A DNA stretch of 64,000 nt from Mesaphorura yosii (Eukaryota > Arthropoda > Collembola > Poduromorpha > Tullbergiidae), in the NCBI GenBank assembly GCA_009869945.1, contig WIXG01000278.1, positions 42,755-106,754 of the forward strand. The letters are read 5' to 3'. Position 1 is the first letter of the stretch, and the number at the start of each line of letters is the position of its first letter. The notes beneath the pieces were generated by a model. That model did not search any database. It saw only the letters and a program-made list of their open reading frames with translations, and was not told where the DNA came from. Position numbers and translations under genes: made by a program. Shown one piece after another: positions 58,913 to 64,000 of this stretch.

Positions 58913-61900
58913 ATGACCACTCTTAAGATCGCAATTTCCAACATTTTGGAAGTGGAACCAAGTCCAATTCACTGCATGGCCTTAAATGGAAAGCTTCAAA
59001 AGCTCGCCCTATTTCGGTAAGTTTGCTTTTATGTCTCAATTATATAGTAAACTATGATCTTACAATCATGCCGAGCCTCATGTGTTACAGTGGTGGTGAT
59101 TCTCCAGCAATCGAAATCTGGGACATATCCCACTTACCGTGCCTAGAAAGGACCTTAACACGTTTAGAAGTAGTTGGTGAAAAACCTTCCGTAGAGAGCA
59201 TTGTGTGGATTAATGACAGATTATTCACTTGCGGGCTTCATGGATTTATTCTTGAGCATGACCTGATGTCAGGAGGAATTAAAGTAAGTTTTGTGCACGG
59301 TTATTTCAATTTGGCAAAAGAGGATTGACGAGCGCCTATTAATAATGAATTGTTGTATTAATTACAGAGCAAGAATGCTGCGACGTCTGGTCCTGTATGG
59401 TGCATCCAGCCCAATCCAGATAGGAAACTCTTAGCGGTAAGTTGCAAGCTTCGTGAGCTTTAATTTTAACCTGCGTTTCTTGGCCAATTACTAATTAATT
59501 GCATCCACAACAGGCAGGAACAGAGGACGGATTCGTGAACATATTTGAAGTCTATGATGAGGAGATATCTTATGTTAAAGTTCTTGATCGACAAGAAGGT
59601 CCGTTGGTATTCCTCTTCGGTTTTAGTCTCGGTTTAGTCTTTGTCTAAAACAATACATTATCTATATGATTAGGTCGAGTTTTGTGCTTAAGCTGGTCAC
59701 CTTGCGGGAAATACATCGCGACCGGATCGACGGACTCCTTACGTGTGTGGGATGTCGACAAGGGCCACGCTTTGCAAAGAATAATGACTGGTCGATCAAG
59801 AAATAATGAAACAATTGTGTGGTCAATTTTGATGCTTGATGATTTTCAAGTCATTACAGGCGATTCGAGGTAAATAAGAAATATCGCCAGTAATATCTGT
59901 TATTATTAAGAAATCGTTCAGAATATTAGAAATTTATGCTTAAAATGTTTAATACGTTTCAGAGGGATTGTTAGCATTTATGATGGGCGCATCGGACTTT
60001 CATATCAAAAAATTAATACCCACAAGGCGGACGTGCTGTGTATGGTGTTATCTGAAGATAAATCTACCATCTATGCTGCTGGTAAATAATCTGACTTATC
60101 AAACAAAGGAATTACTGAATGCTAATTCTATGTACTAATTATCGTGGTTTACAGGCGTAGATCCAGTAGTTGTACTCATTTCACGAATAGGAAAATTTGG
60201 AAATAAATGGGTTAAGTCACATCAAAGGTTAATGCATACGAATGATGTCATGTGCCTGGCCACTCATCGAAATAAACTCTTCTCTGGAGGTTAGCTAAAC
60301 TACAATCAGCTAAAATACGCTGGACTCCATTGTCCTTCTAAGATTTCATCAATATACCAACACGTCAACGTTGATTTGATATTCAATATATCTGATTTTT
60401 AGGAATTGATGCAGATTTGGTAGTGAGTTCATTTGAAAGGGATAAGATAGTAACCAAGTATCCGCCACTGCCAAAGACTTATCGGATAAGTGTGTCTGCA
60501 GAATCAAAGCGAGTTCTTGTTCGAAATGGACGCACAATCGATATTTGGCAACTTCCCACAGAAACTCGAAAGTAAGATTTTTCTCAGATTTCACACTTAC
60601 GTATTCAAATGATTCTATAAATATTCCTATTTGTCTGCTGTGATGGCTGTAATATGATAAGCAGGGCTGACTTGAGACTCTATATGACACAGTTTCTCTC
60701 TGAGAAGATGACATTAAAATGATAATCCTGTACTTAGCATATTTGAGATTTACTTATAACTCTCTAATGTCATCCAGCGATGAGCCTTTTAGTAATTTAT
60801 GTTGGGAAAGAATTGTTCAAGTGAAAGTTACATATTCATAAAAGTCAAAATTATTTGTACGGAACAGAAAATTATATTTTTATTCAGATGGACCCCGAAA
60901 GGAGGAATGCCCGATTGCATAAAAATAAAGCTAGCAAGGAGGAAGCCCAGTCAGCCGACGGGAATCAAAGAGATTGATTGACTCACTTTGTTGCTTTTTG
61001 TACAGTGTGCTGGCGAAACTTGTAGAGCTACGAAGTCGAAGTCATGTCATCCATTCAGCATCAATGAGCCCAACAGGAGAATTCATTACCTATTCAACGG
61101 AGTCGAAGATGAATTTCTTCCGGTTGTCAACACTCAAAACAACAAATGCGAAAGCAGCACTTGCCAACAGCAGCAGCAACCTCACTCCCAGCTTACACAA
61201 GCTTCCCATCTCGCCGGAGTGGGAGCATCATAGTGCTGCTCTTAATGGGCTTGATAGCATAGACGACGAAGAAGACGAGTCTGACAACAATTTATTAGGA
61301 TTATCACTCCATTTCATCGATGAGACTCGAATTCTTGCCATTCCCACAAATGCACCAATCTTCTGTTTTATGCAAATCAACAAGGAAACTGGCATAGTTC
61401 ATAAAAGGCGTAAAAACCACGTCGGGCTGGTTGGTGCAGATGGAATCACTCTTGTCACAAGCTCGCGAGATGGATCCCATTTGGCAGTCGCGAATTCAAG
61501 ACATTCCGTGTCTGTGTTCAAGATTCAATCTGATTTTTCACTCTCTACATGTCACTCAGTACCACATTACGAGTGCCAGCCGACTGCATTAAGCTTTCAT
61601 CCAAGCAAACCGTTCCTCTTGGCTACGTATGTTGATCATACGGTTACAGTATTTAACTATGAGTTGGGAAAGGTTCTGTATAGCCATAAAGTGTTTAAGA
61701 AACCATCAAATCTGCCGTCGAGCAATTTACAACCGATTCTGGGTGCAAGCTGGTCGCCTAAGCCGGACGTGGATGCCATCGTTTTGCACGATATCGAAAC
61801 CATTTATCTGCTGGAACCAAAAGAAGACGACGAAGATGACATTGACGATGAAGTTGACAAAGGTTCTGCCAGAAAGAAATTACGTAAAAATTATGCTCAA

Positions 61901-62071
61901 GATGAGGTCAGATTAAGATTTAGTGTCAAATCATGTGGAAACAAATACAAGTACATTGCCTACACTCAGTTTGTTAATGACGACAATGAGTTGCTAGCGA
62001 TAGAGGTCAAACCTTCCAGCTTGCTTGAGAAGTTGCCGCCGGCATTTGCAAAGAAAAGATTTGGAATGTAA
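58913..62071 (+). CDS. UTP4: U3 snoRNA-associated protein UTP4 (cirhin)
   Basis: Ten exons: 58913-59016, 59091-59283, 59368-59436, 59514-59598, 59674-59869, 59963-60081, 60155-60289, 60403-60571, 60888-60949 and 61026-62071, about 725 residues (human 686). UTP4 is a WD40 subunit of the nucleolar t-UTP complex of the small-subunit processome, needed for pre-18S rRNA processing and rDNA transcription. WD-type strands are visible (AIEIWD, DSLRVWDVDKG, SIYDGRIG, TIDIWQL), as are the conserved DRQEGRVLCLSWSPCGKYIA, MSPTGEFITYST and the C-terminal LPPAFAKKRFG. Exon 4 ends at a weak donor (GTCCGT). The exon 9/10 junction is uncertain: the model given keeps phase with a weak donor GTCAGC at 60950 and acceptor TTGTAG at 61025, whereas similarity to KLVELRS favours the stronger acceptor TTGTACAG at 61005, which is out of phase with any visible GT donor. 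An acidic loop (EEDESDNN, EDDEDDIDDE) is lineage-specific. Confidence 0.9.
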
Positions 62072-62132
62072 ACGAGGTTATACAATGAATGAGCATATTT
62101 TAGTTTTAGGATATTTTTTTAACTGACCCTGG

Positions 62133-62138
62133 AATAAA
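62133..62138 (+). terminator. Poly(A) signal of UTP4
   Basis: AATAAA 62 bases after the UTP4 stop codon. Predicted cleavage near 62150-62165. Confidence 0.6.
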
Positions 62139-62178
62139 AACATGCAAGCATTGGAGACAAAAATCGAATATGCAAGTG

Positions 62179-62184
62179 TTTATT
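62179..62184 (-). terminator. Poly(A) signal of the EIGWR-motif gene
   Basis: TTTATT on the plus strand (AATAAA on minus), about 30 bases downstream of the stop codon at 62214. Predicted cleavage falls near 62155-62165, practically at the UTP4 cleavage site. Confidence 0.6.
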
Positions 62185-62213
62185 GAACTCCTCACATTTT
62201 TAGAATTTCAATT

Positions 62214-63536
62214 TTAGCACAGCAAAGGATTCACAACAACGCGAATTGCTTTTGAAGGTAGACGCAATCGCAGCAGCCTTGATGTCTCACTTTCGCTGAC
62301 GCTCGAATTATTATTTGTTTGACCGATGTCTTTCTCTTTCTCATGAGCTTGCTGCAAATATTTAAGGTTCCGGTAGACACCGTATTGCTCTTTGACGAAA
62401 CAGAGTTTGGGTACCCGGCTGGGCAATGCGACGGTCGGATAAAGATCAAAGGCATTCTTTTCGGGTGCTGTTCTCGCTCCTTTCGGCTTTGGCAGCCGCC
62501 AACCAATTTCTCCTGTACGCGAACGGCGAGCGGCGAGGCAGGGCAAAAAATGCAATAAGTATTTATTGTGGCTTCATGTATTTTTCACTTGACTTCTCAA
62601 ACAGAAGGAAATGCCAATGCCTTTCATCGCCACATTCCGACTTTCAAGCAGCGAAGGAGCACCGGCACCGCGCCACGCCGCACCGCACGGCAATGTCGAA
62701 GAATGATTGCTTTTTAAACTTATTGTTTCACGGTACATTTCAACAACTCACTCACCACTGACATTCCCTGAATTGATTAAGACTCACTGGAGTTGCTCGA
62801 ATTGCAAACCGCAAGTGAAAGCGGAAGAGAACCTCTCATTACGCGTATTGAGCATTGGGACGCGTGCGATGTCAAATTACTCGCCGCACTTCCACAGAAT
62901 TTCAAAGTGCGAGTTCCAATACAAAAAGGAGACCGCTCCTCGAACGTCTCTGGAAACTTTTGCGCTTGGCTCTCCACAAAGTTGGAAATTGATTTAAAAA
63001 TTGAGAAATAATCCCAGACGACTTATAAATAAATTTATTCTGGGCAGAAGGAAACTGTTTTGGTTCATTTATTCGGAAATGTACGAGCCCAAGAGGACCG
63101 AGGCGAAGGCAGGCACGCGTGCGAGCTTGCATGCACGGAATTCGGAATCGGCAAATCTGTTTTTGCTGATCTGATAAGTTGGCCGGGCCAGGCGGGCAGC
63201 CAGCAATGCAGCAACTTGAGTTGCCTGCCTGCTGTATAATTCGTATACAATTTGTACGTGCACTTTACCTGCAGACGTCATTGGAACAACAAATTGAGAA
63301 GTTTTGCTCGAGTGCGGCGGTGGTTGGTCCCGGTCACGTTCTTTGATTTGAAAAAGAGTTTCATTTATTTCAGCCACTTTCTTTGCCTTCTCTGTCCTCG
63401 GCTCGGGTAACTCAATTGAGATCGCTGGTTGCCGTGCTACGTGGTCGTGGCTGACGCTGCTCTGCTGAAGAACAGCGTCCCGCAAGTCCCGATTGCACTG
63501 CCGCGTGGCCAAGCATTTGTCCATGAAAATCTGCAT
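62214..63536 (-). CDS. EIGWR-motif protein, possibly axonemal (CFAP144/CIMIP-like)
   Basis: Two exons on the minus strand, 63269-63536 and 62214-62512, join G|GA to give 188 residues. The join creates VVPMTSAGEIGWRLPKP. A T/S-x-x-EIGW motif downstream of a coiled N-terminal part is seen in small ciliary microtubule-associated families such as CFAP144 (FAM183) and C20orf85/CIMIP1; I recall this motif but cannot align the whole protein, so the assignment is tentative. The middle part (EKAKKVAEINETLFQIKERD) is helical and charged; the region KEQYGVYRNLKYLQQAHEKE follows the motif. The start is uncertain: the ATG at 63536 is directly followed by CAG|ATTTTC, an acceptor-like sequence, so an upstream exon may exist; the next in-frame ATG is MDKC at residue 5. 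The 756-base intron has no other supported exon. Confidence 0.5.
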
Positions 63537-64000
63537 TCAAAAATTCAATAAATGCCTCTGGCATCTCGTCTGTCTGACAATTTACAAGCAAAGGTGGTGA
63601 TGTCGCTGATAAATTAAGTTGTGAAACAGCAGTGTCGGCTTGTGGTCGCGTAGAAACCAATTAAAGCCGCGATGTCAGGAGAAATCATTTGAAGTTGTTT
63701 AATTTAATTACTAGCAAAAGGAAAAGTTCAAAACCCAAGTTTGGCTTTCATGCGAAAGTTTCAACCTTTATTCTTCTCATTTCTCTCCTACCCTCCCTCT
63801 TCTGAGTTCTGAGTCAAAGCAATCGACTCGATTTGTATTTATCCTTCTAATGTATGTCTCACCGTCATTTTAACGTATGTATTGTATCATGTTTATTTTT
63901 GCAATTAATTTAAGCTGGATCACGCCGTAGACAATACAGAGTAGTAATAAATTCCAAGGCATGGCATGACCGTATGTAATCAAGATCAGGATTCAGGACA
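63537..64000. other. Upstream of the EIGWR-motif gene
   Basis: Probably the 5' UTR or first intron of the minus-strand gene. A minus-strand frame from 63660 to 63412 is open but starts at TTG and runs out of frame into the gene, so I do not call it. Nothing else seen. Confidence 0.4.

Noticed and set aside
63412..63660. Minus-strand frame upstream of and overlapping the EIGWR gene
   Set aside because: Begins at TTG, not ATG, and is in a different frame from the supported exon.
1..64000. Bacterial-style features, CRISPR arrays, integrated virus or transposon genes
   Set aside because: Intron-exon structure and metazoan protein families throughout; no repeats with regular spacers and no polymerase, integrase or capsid-like frame was recognised.

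Overview
The window is nuclear DNA of an animal, most probably an arthropod. Its genes are split by many short GT-AG introns, poly(A) signals follow the stop codons, and the conserved proteins (eIF3e, dolichyldiphosphatase, UTP4/cirhin, an XK-related scramblase-family protein, and a cysteine/serine-rich nuclear protein like fly Axud1) are metazoan. I cannot name the species. I saw no bacterial operons, CRISPR arrays, viral genes, transposase or reverse transcriptase, and no tRNA that I could fold by eye.

Layout. 1.6-9.5 kb (+): a five-exon XK-related membrane protein with an unusually long disordered tail. 13.9-15.9 kb (+): nine coding exons of eIF3e. 16.8-17.9 kb (-): six exons of dolichyldiphosphatase, tail-to-tail with eIF3e. 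20.0-20.8 kb and 21.4-22.3 kb (+): two neighbouring genes for 3CxxC zinc-finger proteins resembling the ZAR1 (zygote arrest) zinc finger; each has two repeated Cys modules. 25.0-31.5 kb (-): five exons of a 1449-residue CSRNP/Axud1-type nuclear protein. 31.5-57.5 kb: 26 kb in which I find no convincing gene, only short repeats and a few weak small-ORF candidates. 57.5-57.7 kb (-): a two-exon secreted seven-cysteine peptide with a defensin-like (CS-alpha-beta) cysteine spacing and its own TATA box. 58.9-62.1 kb (+): UTP4/cirhin, divergent from the peptide gene. 62.2-63.5 kb (-): a two-exon protein with an EIGWR motif, possibly axonemal, whose poly(A) signal nearly meets that of UTP4.

The genes do not form one pathway. 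Several are housekeeping (translation initiation, dolichol recycling, 18S rRNA processing). The accessory interest lies in the zinc-finger pair, the cysteine-rich peptide, the inflated disordered regions of two genes, and the 26-kb gap upstream of the CSRNP gene. Exon borders were set by hand from splice consensus, reading phase and remembered family similarity; no search was run.
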